From Eucommia ulmoides (taxonomy: Eukaryota; Streptophyta; Magnoliopsida; Garryales; Eucommiaceae), in the NCBI GenBank assembly GCA_016647705.1, contig CM028325.1, forward strand, positions 27,508,474 to 27,572,473: a stretch of DNA of 64,000 nucleotides, written 5' to 3'. Each line of letters starts with the position of its first letter. Position 1 is the first letter of the stretch. Positions 51,601 to 63,121 of the stretch are shown piece by piece. The translations under genes and the position numbers were made by a program. The notes below the pieces were generated by a model. That model did no database searches. It saw only the letters and a list, made by a program, of their open reading frames with translations, and was not told where the DNA came from.

Positions 51601-53550
51601 ACATCAAGAAGTGATAAAGAATATATAATGCTTGCTTTTATGGCTAATGGGGATAAGGTATCTGATGAGGATATTTTTGGGCACCTCTGAGTCACTGCTT
51701 GGGACCCAGTTACGTGTCCACCCCTGTAGTGACAGGGACGCATTCCGAAATCTATAACGCTACGCTGGAGCATACGTCGACTACGACTCCTCCCTGCAAT
51801 CTCATTTGTACCCAAGGATGAGTGGGGATCCCCTGTAGGGATGTGCCGCTCTGAGCTCTGCGCCGTGCTCTGGACGATCAGTTTCAGAGATTCAACCATT
51901 CACCTCGATCGGTTCCCCCTTCCAGCTTGTTTCTTCTCCAGGTTTCCACGAATTTTCGCTCTCCTCCACCAGCTCACTACCGTAGTCCTGACAAAGGCCC
52001 GTAGGCTTCGGCAAATGGGCCCAAAAGCCCAAGCCCAACGATTATCTCCTAAACGCCCCGAATTATCAGCTAAACATAGGGTTTCAACTAATTAACCGTA
52101 TTTAGGCCAGATTAATCATCTTCAACTTCTATATGTATCGGGGGTTGTGCAAGCCTGAGGTACACTAGAATATGTTTTAAATTACGTACAAGTTCATTTG
52201 TTTACTTGCTGCATTACTGTACCTTTTCTCTCTGAGAACTGATTACCATGCCGAAAGGGCTTCACCGGGACGAATCCCAATCTGAGCCTTCTACAGGTAC
52301 ACTCTTTGAAGAACATAACTCTAGACACAGCAGATCAGTCCTCTTAGGACCCAGCACAACTCACATGAAAAATTTTCAACCGACGACTCCACCTTAGTAA
52401 GAGAACTCACTCGTCATCCGACTGGACCATACTTGAGGTATGTACCAGTTTTATGCACCAACAATATCTAATTTAAATTTCTCTAGTTCTTGTCCTGTAG
52501 ACTTCGATGATTTATTTGATATTTATCAAGAACTATTAAATGATTATAAAAATCAATGTTAAAAAAAATACCCTAAAAAGTACTGTTTTCTCTTTAAATA
52601 AATAGATTGAAAATTACGAAGCAGAAAATACTTCTCTAAAAAATCAAGTCTCAAAAAATATCTCATTAGATTTTGAAAAGAAAAATAAGGAGCTAAAATT
52701 CAAAATTTGAGGATTTAAATTCTATTGTTCTTAAATTTATAAAATGGTGAGAATAATCTAAAAATACTTTTGGAAAGTTCGAGAGGTATTTTTTGATAAA
52801 ACTAGACTCGAATTTCACAACAATGTTAATCAAAATTGATTTTATATATTCTTTTTTGAAACCAAGAAAGTTGTTCAATGTTTTAACTGTAATATTTTAG
52901 GGCATACGATCAAAAATGGTTTTAGACCTAAATCATCGATAAAGCAGGTATGAGTTCCTAAAGGAACAAAAATTGTTCAAGCTAACAAGGTTGGACCCAC
53001 GTAAATTGAGTACCACTTAGAAACTATTAAAGGTGTTCCTTGTAAGTTAATCTTAAAGCCTCTATAATCAACGATAATGGTTCCTAGACAGTGGTTGTTC
53101 TCGACAAATGAAGGGGATAAATCAAAATTTGCATATTTGACACCTAAAGACGGAGGTTATATGATTTTTAGAGATAATGCCAAGGGTATGATATTTGGTA
53201 TAGGTAATATTGGTAACTCAATACTGTTATTGAAGATGTTCTTTTAGTTGATGGTCTTAGACATAATTTGTTTAACATAAGTCGACTATATGATAGAGGT
53301 GAGAATGTTATTTTTTATAATAATAAGTGCATTACTAAGAGGTGGAAAATATGACTGTATATTGCTTGTTGCATCTTGTTCAAAATGTCTATACATGTTC
53401 ATTTGATCTCAAAATCTATTATGGTACTTTATTTGGGATTATTGGTATTTTTTTCAAAATTCTAAGGTGTCAAAGTTTTATGTGTAGAATCCACAGTGTC
53501 AAATGTTTTGAATAAATTTGCATGATTTAAAGATACTAATTTTTTCATAA
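48693..53550 (+). mobile_element. Second Ty1/copia fossil (SIRE-like): LTR, gag and protease part
   Basis: A long LTR of about 1.9 kb (about 48693-50592; start TGATGTTGTGATGAAAC, end before a degraded ACATTAGAGC primer-site-like stretch) is followed by gag with ALLVIQNGLDVL, LFKKLSINAQAIN and a CFNYHETGHFQADC knuckle. A second knuckle-like CFNCNILGHTIKNGF comes later, then a protease-side region (DGLRHNLFNISRLYDRG-like). Integrase and reverse transcriptase are absent. Broken in many places, and interrupted by GC-rich DNA at 51.69-52.44 kb. An old fossil. Confidence 0.7.
51690..52440. other. GC-rich insert inside copia gag
   Basis: About 750 bases of much higher G+C than the flanking gag, starting near GGGCACCTCTGAGTCACTGC and ending near GTACCAGTTTTATGCACC. 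Gag similarity resumes on the right. It looks like a nested LTR-type relic, but no target duplication could be matched, so its identity is open. Reading frames here have no recognised domain. Confidence 0.45.
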
Positions 53551-53559
53551 ATATTTTTT

Positions 53560-54112
53560 TACACAATTGGTTTAGTGGACCAAGTGGGAGAATATTATTT
53601 TACATGGGCTAAAGTCCACTTAATGTGGCCCACTAACATTATCTGCATTCTTTTATTTAAGTTGGATTCTGCTATTAAAGAATAAACCAATATTAAATTA
53701 TGTCTAATAGGAGATTTATGTAATAGAATAAAATTTTAGAGAGATTTAAGGAATCAATGATGGGTAGAAGATCTCCAAAATATTATTCAATCAAATCCAC
53801 CAGGTTCTCTTCTCTCATATATGAAAAGGCACATACCTACCTCTTTGTTCATACAACAAAAAATTCTATCAATAATAAAGAGGTCATATGTAGGATAGAA
53901 AGATCATAGAGAATAAGGTGAGCCAACATTAATGTTTGACAAAGGAGATTCGTTGACAAGCGTCAAGAGATTTGAGATGGCAAATAATGGTATGTATTTT
54001 ACATGTTTTATTGTAAAATAAATTCTTAAAATATGTTATATTTATGATCCTGCAATATTAATGTTTTATGCATAATAGATTTAGTGACTATATTATCGTT
54101 TATGATCTAACA
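53560..54112. mobile_element. Probable copia 3' end relic
   Basis: GGTTTAGTGGACCAAGTGGG followed by AGAATATT resembles the purine tract and LTR start that follow RNase H in copia elements. The following DNA (TGGGCTAAAGTCCACTTAAT and so on) is LTR-like but has no partner in the window. Confidence 0.35.
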
Positions 54113-54800
54113 TTAGAGTCCTGAACCAAATAACTATTTTAGTTTTAGTCTCATACATTAGAATTTATAAAAATAATAATGTTTTAATTCGGGTTATGTC
54201 ATCAATGCCGCCCCACCGTTGTCGGCCGTTGGACTCTAGTCGAGATCTCAGCCACTATCGGCGGTCGAAACTCTGGTCACCAATTGCCGGAATAATTTTG
54301 AGTTACATTCAATTACATTTTAAAAACATTTTTAATATACATTTTAGTCACAATTTTTTAATCGCATTAACTAATTTGTCGATTAACAAACATCGAAAAA
54401 TTATATGAATGTAACTAGAAAATATTAAAACACAATTCAAAACACATTTAAAAAATGTAGCTAAAAATTATATTAAAAAATAGTTACATGTAACCGAAAG
54501 GTACACTAAAGAAATAGTTATGTGTAACTAAAAAATACACTAAAATATATTTACATATAACTGATATCTAGTGGTTGGATTTTGGCGACCGGAAGCTTAA
54601 GGTTTGGTGATGGTCGATAGTGGATGACGTCGAACAGTGACACCGACAACAAACGATATACATTTTAGTTGAAAAATATTTGATTGAAGATATAAATGAG
54701 TATTGATCATGAGATTAAAACACTAGTCAAAATATAATTAAGAGATTTATATTAAATTTAAAATATGATAAATTATGAATTGAAATTTCTATTTAAAATT
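54113..54800. repeat. Dispersed repeat family, copy 2 (uninterrupted)
   Basis: Homologous to 2724-2754 plus 4346-4930. At the position where the first copy holds the Pack-MULE, this copy reads ACTATTTTAGTTTTAGTCTC without an insert. The ends show short inverted similarity (TTTTAGTCTCAT and ATGAGATTAAAA). Confidence 0.65.
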
Positions 54801-56400
54801 ATTGAACAATTATCCCTTGATTTTATTATTCAAAATTATTTGATTCGATCCAATATTATACCATTATTTGCATTGTCAAACATTTCCATAAAAGTGGGAA
54901 AAAGAACTGAAAATAATAATAATAATAATAATATTTATATAGTTTTTGTAAAAGAATTTTGGGTGTGAATGTAATGCAATTCCGACAAAATAAAATGTAA
55001 TGTAATAAGGAATAGTAGTTGAATATCAGTTCGAGGGCATGCGGACGTGTCGAGACATTATTGGGACAGAAAAGATCGCTTGTGACTTTACAGGTCCACT
55101 CCAACAGACCTGGTCTTTGTCTTTGGTAGTACAACTGGACTACAAGGCTCAAGTTACGTCGGTTATATTTATTTATATTTTCATTTTATTTTCAGAATCA
55201 TTATATTTAATCAAAAGCCCAAACCAAACGATCTGCTTTTCTTTCTTTCTGTTTCTTCCAAAGTATAAGCCCAATGATATACGCCACTATTTCTAATTTT
55301 AATTAGTATTTGGGCCGAAAAGTCTATCATTTAAAAAAGTGAAGTCCACTTCAGTGTTTTTTTTTTTTTTTTTTTTTGTTTTTTTTTTTTTGGGGGGGGG
55401 GACTGTTTTTAAAAATTTTTAAAAATCAAAAAGATTTTTTTTAATTAGTAAAATTTTATATGATAATTTTTTTTTTTAATTATTGTGAAATGATATTTAA
55501 TTTTTCTTATTTAATAATATTTAATTTTTTTATTTTAAACATGCAAGATATTTTATTTTATAACATTTAAATTTTAATTTCCAAAATATTTTTATTTATA
55601 AATTTTTATATTAATCATATGTCAATGCAAGTAAATATTTATTTTATATGTATTTTTTTATATTTGATTAACATTAGGAATAAATAAATGTAATATATGT
55701 ATATTTTTGTAATTTAATAATCTTTTAATATTTTTGCACAATTGTTTATCAAACGTTGTTTCTCTTTTTGAACAATTACTTTTTGATAAATTTAACAAAT
55801 AGTGCACTAACTCCTCTTCAAAAACTCTTGTTTAACATCTTATTTTTATCCGTTCCTTTTGAAAAGTTACAGTCAAACTAAGCCTAAATGATCCACTTAG
55901 TTCATTGGATGGAAACAAACATAAGTTCTGTAGACAAATGCAGAAAAATTAAAATATAAGTGTACCTTTCGGATTCGGAAGACTCATTTACAACTCGTTC
56001 TTCGTTTATTCTCTCGTCGGTAAGAAAAATACTACTAGAATATTTTTCAATAATATTCATACACTCACTAACTAAGGCCACCCAAATTTTTTAAAATTTT
56101 ATGAGAATCGAAATCTTAGAGGTATCAACACATATTTATAGAGAAAATTTCGAAGAATGTGTCCGTTTTAATGGGTGTCTACCGAGTAGACGTGACTCTT
56201 TAAAACCAAGAGATATACACATTCACATGGTGAGTATCCATAAAACATGGAACTTATGTGAACGCTCCACGGGTCGACTCGACTAGCCCGCTCAAATTGG
56301 CAAACATTTTGTTGAAATCTAAACGTAATGGTTTGAGCCTTACATTACATCGTTTGTTAGTGTAATTTATTTAAGTGGATTCTCATTTTGATTGATTTAA
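54801..56400. other. Intergenic AT-rich DNA
   Basis: Contains an AAT microsatellite (about 54911-54933) and a long T/G homopolymer region (about 55359-55401). No gene recognised. Confidence 0.55.
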
Positions 56401-57614
56401 TTTTTTAATTATTTTAATTTTGAATTTTAAAAAGTATGTAGATATGGTTACATGATTTTTGGACTTTATAAAATTTAGTCAAGAATTGTTAATATCATAT
56501 AATAAAAACTAAAAGTGAAAGCCTAAGTTTTCAAATGAATTATAGTTCACCAACTCTATTTTCCTTTATTCGCATAATTTTGAGTTCATTTTAATTCTTG
56601 AAATTATTTTTCAATTAATTTTATTGTCATAATTCTACCAATTGAATATTTTTATATGTGAGTATGTCAAAAGTTTTCATTATTTTATTGTCATAATCCC
56701 ACTAAAAGTTTTAGATTAATTTCACATAACTCCACCAATGGTTAGAATTTGAGAGAACTCCAAAATATTCTATAAATAAAGATTTTTTTTTTCATACCAT
56801 AATTGAACACTTTTTAAAATTGTCTATTTTTTTTATATATATATTCTTTTGTTTATTCTTCAAACTTTTGTTATTATCAATACCTTGACAATGTATATGC
56901 CAAAAATTTGTCAATTCTTGCCATTCAACTGTAAAACAATAAGTTAAGGTTATGTGGAATTATTGAAACGAGGATTTTGAGATTGAGATTGATGTCGAGA
57001 CCGAAAGAGCCAGATAATAAGGTGACATGTCAATCTAAATATGAGAAATTTATTCATCATATTTATTTTTCTTTGTTTTTCGCATGAAATTTAGGTTCGA
57101 TTTGTGTATGAAGCTCAGGCTTTCTTTGTATAAGTGTTTCATTTATTGGCTTAAAGTTTTATTAATATTGTCATTTTATTTTATTTTAGGGAATGGGTAC
57201 ATGATATTATCGAATATCATAGTATGAAATAGAATGATTTATCTTTTATAGATAACTATACAATTAAATTAGGATACTCTATTAAAATGCATAAATTATG
57301 AACTAAGTAACTTAGTAATAAAATCTGAAATGATGATATTTGTTGGATATTATTTCATGTAATTTTTAGGGACTCATATTGTATTGTGAAAAAAAAAATC
57401 ATGTATCTGTAAAAAAAAACACTTAAAAATGAAAGAAACAATTCATGGTTTATTGAACGTTTACATTAAAAAAAATAAAATTAACTCATCATTTTATTTC
57501 ATCCAAAATTTTTAAAACATATCAAATACACCAAACAACTGTAATAATCTGATTTAATCTATATTTTTGGAATATTACACTTGAGAATGAATGATACCTC
57601 ACAATTTTATTTTT

Positions 57615-57965
57615 TTTAATTCTCTTTAATTGATCTCTTTTAACATTTTATTTTGTTTAAATGAGTTTTAAGCATTATCTATCATTAATATAATAATTTT
57701 GGTGACTTTAATTATTAGATACTACTACTACTATATGGTTCAAAGAATTTTAAAAGTTTTCTTATATTTTAAATAGTGAGATTTTTCATTTAAATAAAAA
57801 ATAATTTTTTTATGACAAATAACAAAACTATGAATTATTCACTTACTAGACTTTTTATTTTTTAAAAATAGTATTTTTTTCATGTTTTTATATTTTTTGT
57901 TTCTCATATAAATGTTGACAAGAGTAATTAAAAAAATATTTTTTATGAAACAAGTTCCATATACA
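57615..57965 (+). repeat. About 350-bp direct repeat, unit A
   Basis: Shares TTTTATTTTGTTTAAATGA, CACTTACTAGACTTTTTATT and RAGAGTAATTAAAAAA with unit B at 58138-58490. Confidence 0.75.
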
Positions 57966-58137
57966 AAATGAGCTTAAAAATGACAAACAATTGAAAATAA
58001 CAATTAGAAAATTCATAAACCCACAATTTTTGAACTTTAGTGAAACACTTACTAAATAAATTCTCATATGAATACTTCACCAAATAATTAAAAAAAAAAA
58101 ACTAAATTAAATAGTTTATATATAATAAAATCCATTC

Positions 58138-58490
58138 TTTTAATTCTCCTTAATTTCTCTCTCTTTTAAAATTTTATTTTGTTTAAATGAATTTTAAGCA
58201 TTATGTATCATTAATTAATATAACAATTTTAATGAATTTAATTGTTATTTATTATTACGGGTTTAAAGAATTTTAAAAAATTTCTTATATTTGGAATAGT
58301 GAAATTTTCATTTAAATAAAATATATATATATTTTTTATAATAAATAACAAAAAACCATGAATGACTCACTTACTAGACTTTTTATTTAATTTTTTTTTT
58401 CATGTTTTTTTATTCTTCATTTCTCATATAAGTGTTGATAAGAGTAATTAAAAAAAAAAAAAAATTTTAAGCAACCAATTTCATATCATA
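58138..58490 (+). repeat. About 350-bp direct repeat, unit B
   Basis: Diverged copy of 57615-57965 with small indels. Confidence 0.75.
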
Positions 58491-59294
58491 GAAGAGAACC
58501 TAAAAGTAGAAGCTCAAGCCTTCAAATAAATTAGATCTCTCCAACACTTTTTTCTTTCTTTCTTGAGATTTTGAGTATATTGAATTATTAAAAGTGTTTT
58601 CTAATTAATTTCATTGTCATAATTCCACTAATTAAATTTAGTTTTTAAAATTGAATTTTAACTATTCATTGTCTCTTCCTCTTCCTTCTATATTAACGTT
58701 CCAACTTTTTGAGATTTCACCAACACAATTTTCTTATTTCTCAGCATTTTGAGTATATTTAAATTACTAAGAATATTTGTTAATTAATTTCATTTAAATA
58801 ATTTGAACATACACGTTTTTTTAAAATTAAAATTATGTTGAACTAAAATTTTATCGTTTCATCAAACATTAAACAAAACTTTTAATTTCCACACCAAAAA
58901 GTAAAATATTCATAATGCTAACTGAAAACAAACACTGTAAAATAACGTATAATTCATCCATTGAAATAAAAATAAAATAAAATAACAATACATACTCCAC
59001 TAACTAATACAAAATATTTTTTCAAAAACAACAGGTATAAAATTATATATGAATAAATAAAATAAAATACATGTAAAAATTATTTCAAAACTCGCACTTA
59101 GCGTGAGTCTAAAACTAGTTCAATAGAATTATATAACTTTGGTAGAATTGTTAGTACTGAAATTATAAAAGTTGAAAGAAACAATGTTTATTTACCTTTG
59201 ATAATTAATTTGTTTATAAATAGAATTTTTTAATAAATAACTTTAATATTATTTTAAATTTTCAAATATTTTCATAAAATAATTTTCGGTGGAA

Positions 59295-60447
59295 TCTTAT
59301 TATAATACTAAGGGGAAGATAAGTCTCTAGAATGAAATATTGTTAATCTCTCCAATCTCTTTACTTTTATCAAATCAATTGTCAATATCTTCTCTTCCTA
59401 TTACAATAACATTAAATGAATAGAAAATTATTTTCAATTCCAATTAATAACATTTTATTATTTTTTTAGATTATATTCATAATATTGATTTTTTTTAAAA
59501 AAATTAAATTAATTTTCATTCAATTTTTTTTTTAATTTTGTAGTTTTATTTATTCATTTATTTTTGTTTCGTTATTATTATCAATTCGAACTTTTATTCA
59601 TTTTTTACAAAAAAAAAAATTCATAATATTGATTTTTTTTTAAATAAATTAATTTTCATTCAAAAAAAGGATGAATCACGTGGGCTGAAAATAATAGTAT
59701 CTCAAAGAAATTATTTTTTAATCTATTTTAGTATTAATTTTATCCTAAATAAATGTATTTTTTTTCTTAATTGAAAAAAATGGGTTCTTGAAGAGCATTT
59801 CATAAATTAAAAAATATTTTTTTTTCAATCCAATTTTTACGATTCACTATTTGTGTAGTGATTTTTAAAGAAAAACAAAAAATTCTCTCAAAAGTTAAAA
59901 GTCATTATAAATTACAAAAGTTACTGTAATTTTTTATATGAAAATGACAGTTATTTTAAAGTATTACAATAATTTTGGATTCATAAAAAAATTATTGTAC
60001 CAATGTGGAATACATTAAATAAAAATTTTAAGTTAGTATACTATTCACAAAAAATATATATATATTTAAATTTTATGTCCATATAGTCTATTTGCTCATA
60101 ATAATTTTACAAAACTTGAAAAGCACGCAATATGTTGATAATTTTGTGATTTTTTGGCTATGAGGTCAAAAACCAATTTGGCTATTTCTTAATTTTGTGA
60201 TTTTTATTTTGTTTATTTATATTTTATGGCTTCTAACTGCTGTTATGTTTTTTCGAAACGGGTCTTACTACAAAAAATTTGGGTATTCAATCAATTTTAT
60301 TAAGAGTATCAAATGTAAATATTATGAGGAAAAAAATACAATTCCTATTGGTTTAACATCCAATTAATAAACAATTATTTCGTATTACTATAAACAAACC
60401 GATTTTTTTTTTTGTCTAAACACGCGCATTACGTGGACTAAAACTAA
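59295..60447 (+). mobile_element. Short non-autonomous Helitron
   Basis: Starts TCTTATTATAATACTAAGGG directly after an A (59294) and ends CACG-CGCATTA-CGTG hairpin, spacer, CTAA directly before T (60448). This is the canonical A/T insertion with TC...CTRR ends. The interior is very AT-rich and codes for nothing. Confidence 0.65.
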
Positions 60448-61845
60448 TAGTTATTAAAAAACTAACACTAAGTGGAATTGTTATAAAAATTACTTAGGAA
60501 CTATTACAAATAATATTTTGGAATCTTAAAAATTTTAGTGGATTTTTTTTTTCGGATTTGTTTTTAAAAAAAAAGAAATATTCAGTAGAATATAAGTGAA
60601 GATATTTTTTTCATTTTAAAAATTTTCAACAAGTGAAAAATCATTTAGAGTTTTTTTTTTGGCACTTAATTTTTTTTTTGGGAATGTTATGTGAAAAAAT
60701 TAAATTTAATGGCATATAGATAAGCATATTTATGATATTAAAAAAAAAATTAAGTAAAATAAAATTGGTGAAAATTTTACTAAAAAGTGAAATCTTGTAA
60801 AAAGTTCAATACCTCTTGTTGCTAAGAAATTAAGGAATGGGATGGGATGAGATGATAATTTTATTTTGTTCTTAGGAGCAAAAGGGCTTTTGGTAACGGC
60901 AATTTTTTTTTTTTTTTTTTTATCTGGGAACTGAATCGCATTTGGTAACAATTTTATCCTAAAAATCAAGAATAAACCCTAAATCACAAATTTAAGAGCA
61001 AATCTTAGAACAAATCCAAGAACAAATTGAATAACACCAAGAACAAATTCAAGAACAATAATCACAAATCCAAAAAATCAAGAACAAATTCAAGAACAAA
61101 TTGAAGAACACCAAGAATAAATTTAAAAACAACAATTACAAATCCAAAAAATAAAGAACAAATTCAACCTATTTCGATTTCGAGTTTGAGTTTCGATTTC
61201 GAAATCGAAATAGGTTTCGAATTTGATTTCGAGGAGACAACAAAAGCCAAGACGATGACGATGAAGGCCAAACAAGGCCTAAGATTCTACATGTATAAAA
61301 CAAGGGGAATTTGAAGCGTCTATTTTTTGTACTTTTGGTATGAGTTGGATTTTATTCATCTTTAGCAATGTTTTTTGGACTTTTGGAGCCCTACAGAAAG
61401 AAACCCTTATTTTTTCTTTACGACAATCTCACTAATTAAAAAATAAATAAATTAAAGAGAACTTTATTTTTACTATTAAAATTAAAATGAGCTACTACTT
61501 GCAAACCCATATCGAGAAAACAACACCTATATATTTATTATTTAAGATAAACTAAATACATGTTCTCTCACTACATCAACAGTAATATAATAAATAGGAG
61601 GATACAAATGTTACTGTCCAACAACAATATTAATAGTAACATAATGAATGAGAAGATGCAAATGTTGTTGTACAGTAACAATACCAACAACAACATAATA
61701 AATAAGGGATATAAATGTTACTATACAACAAACAATTACCATATATTAATTATTTTTTTTTTCTTTCTAAATTTAAATGGCTACATAAATATAAGAATGA
61801 ATTAGTAATGGGCCTTGGGGCCCTTTATAAAATTCCCTTAAACAT
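60448..61845. other. Intergenic with short repeats
   Basis: No gene. Includes two copies of a 60-odd-base A-rich unit (AAGAACAAATTGAAKAACACC..., about 61015-61080 and 61081-61150). A perfect 15-bp inverted repeat CCTATTTCGATTTCG / CGAAATCGAAATAGG (61168-61182, 61200-61214) follows, then ACAACAATA-type repeats (61600-61740). Confidence 0.5.
61168..61214. repeat. Perfect 15-bp hairpin
   Basis: CCTATTTCGATTTCG (61168-61182) and its exact inverse complement (61200-61214) with a 17-base loop, in a TTCGATTTCGA-rich stretch. Role unknown. Confidence 0.7.
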
Positions 61846-62080
61846 AAATGTATCAATTTTATAAGAATACAACCACCCCAACATGTTCTTAAATTTGTTG
61901 TTCTTGTTAAATTTGATTTTTTATCACCAAGGAGAATACACTGATATATTCATATGTCCCAAATTAATATTAGGTCCCGCAAAAAATTGGGTCATAAAAT
62001 ACCCAAAATATATTTTTATATAATAGTCCCACACATGAATGAAAATTGATCGTATAAACATAAATATGAAATGCAGACTC

Positions 62081-62113
<33 letters not shown>

Positions 62114-62336
62114 CACTCAATAAAAAAACAACTACGTTAGGACAAGTAGTTTTTGACCTTGAACTTTCTCTAGTAAGAATCTATAAGATTTACTCACCCA
62201 ACTAGTGAACACGATATCTTGAACGGCTCAACCTTTCGTGTAAATTAAGACAATAGAAACTACATAGTTGTTTTCTATACACTTTCCAATCTATAGTTGC
62301 GTTCATTTTGGCCCTGAACACGTTGGTGCTTCTAGA

Positions 62337-63121
62337 TAGGGATGATAAAAAAAAAAATGAATTGACGAGTAACGGAGAAAAACCAAACCGAATGATTCAA
62401 TTTTGAAACCGACTAAATGGTTTAGTTCCAATTTTGATTTTGAAATTACAAATTGAAGCAGTTTGGTTTTGATTTTGATTTTGGGATAGTAACCGCGAAA
62501 TCGAACTGCGAAACCAAGCCACGAAACTGAACCGCGAAATTGAAATTTTAGATATATTTATATGAAATATATACCCTCATTTTTTTTATATATTTACAGT
62601 TTAACCCCTAATATATTTATTTATTGTAACAATTATGGTTACAATCATTGCATTTTAATTATGATTAGAAACATTTATTGTAATGATTAACAGTTTTGTG
62701 GTTTGATTTTTGTTGTATATTATCGTTGTATATGTGTATGTATATATATATAATGTATTTATTTATTGTAACAATTATGGTTACAATCGTTGTATTTTAA
62801 TTATGGTTAGAAGCGTTTATTGTAGTGATTAACAGTTTTGTGGTTTGATTTTGTTTTTTGGAATTTATATTTTATATTTTAGTTATGTTTTTGTTTATAT
62901 ATAAAAATTAATGGTCCGCGGCTTTGGTTTTGATTTTTTATAAAATTGAAAAATCTTAAATATTTTCATGATTTTGATTTTGATTTTTATAAATTTAAAT
63001 GGTTCGGTTTTAAAATTGTTTAAAAAAATCGATGATTTTGGTTGTGATTTTGGTTTGGTATTTGTCTAATGGTTTTGGTTTTATATGAAATTGGACTGAA
63101 ATTGAACCATTGACATTTCTA
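62337..63121. mobile_element. hAT-type non-autonomous element with perfect 8-bp duplication
   Basis: Starts TAGGGATGATAAAA and ends CATTGACATTTCTA, flanked on both sides by CTTCTAGA (62329-62336, 63122-63129). Eight-base target duplications and TAGGGATG-type ends are hAT hallmarks. The interior has AACCGAA/TTTGGTTTTGATT-rich arms and a tandem duplication. No protein. Confidence 0.8.
62615..62860 (+). repeat. About 110-bp duplication inside the hAT-type element
   Basis: ATTTATTTATTGTAACAATT...GATTAACAGTTTTGTGGTTT occurs at about 62618-62710 and again at about 62757-62849 (period about 139), with few differences. Confidence 0.75.

Larger units (their letters stand above)
56400..59118 (+). mobile_element. 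AT-rich repeat block ending in a Helitron-like 3' terminus
   Basis: At the right, ACTCGCACTTAGCGTGAGTC then TAAAACTAG followed by T (to 59119) mimics the Helitron 3' end at 19.4 kb, with a decayed hairpin. The block is repetitive inside: 57615-57965 and 58138-58490 are diverged direct copies about 523 bases apart, and 56519-56680, 58495-58640 and 58690-58800 share another unit. The left end is not identified. No protein. Confidence 0.45.
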
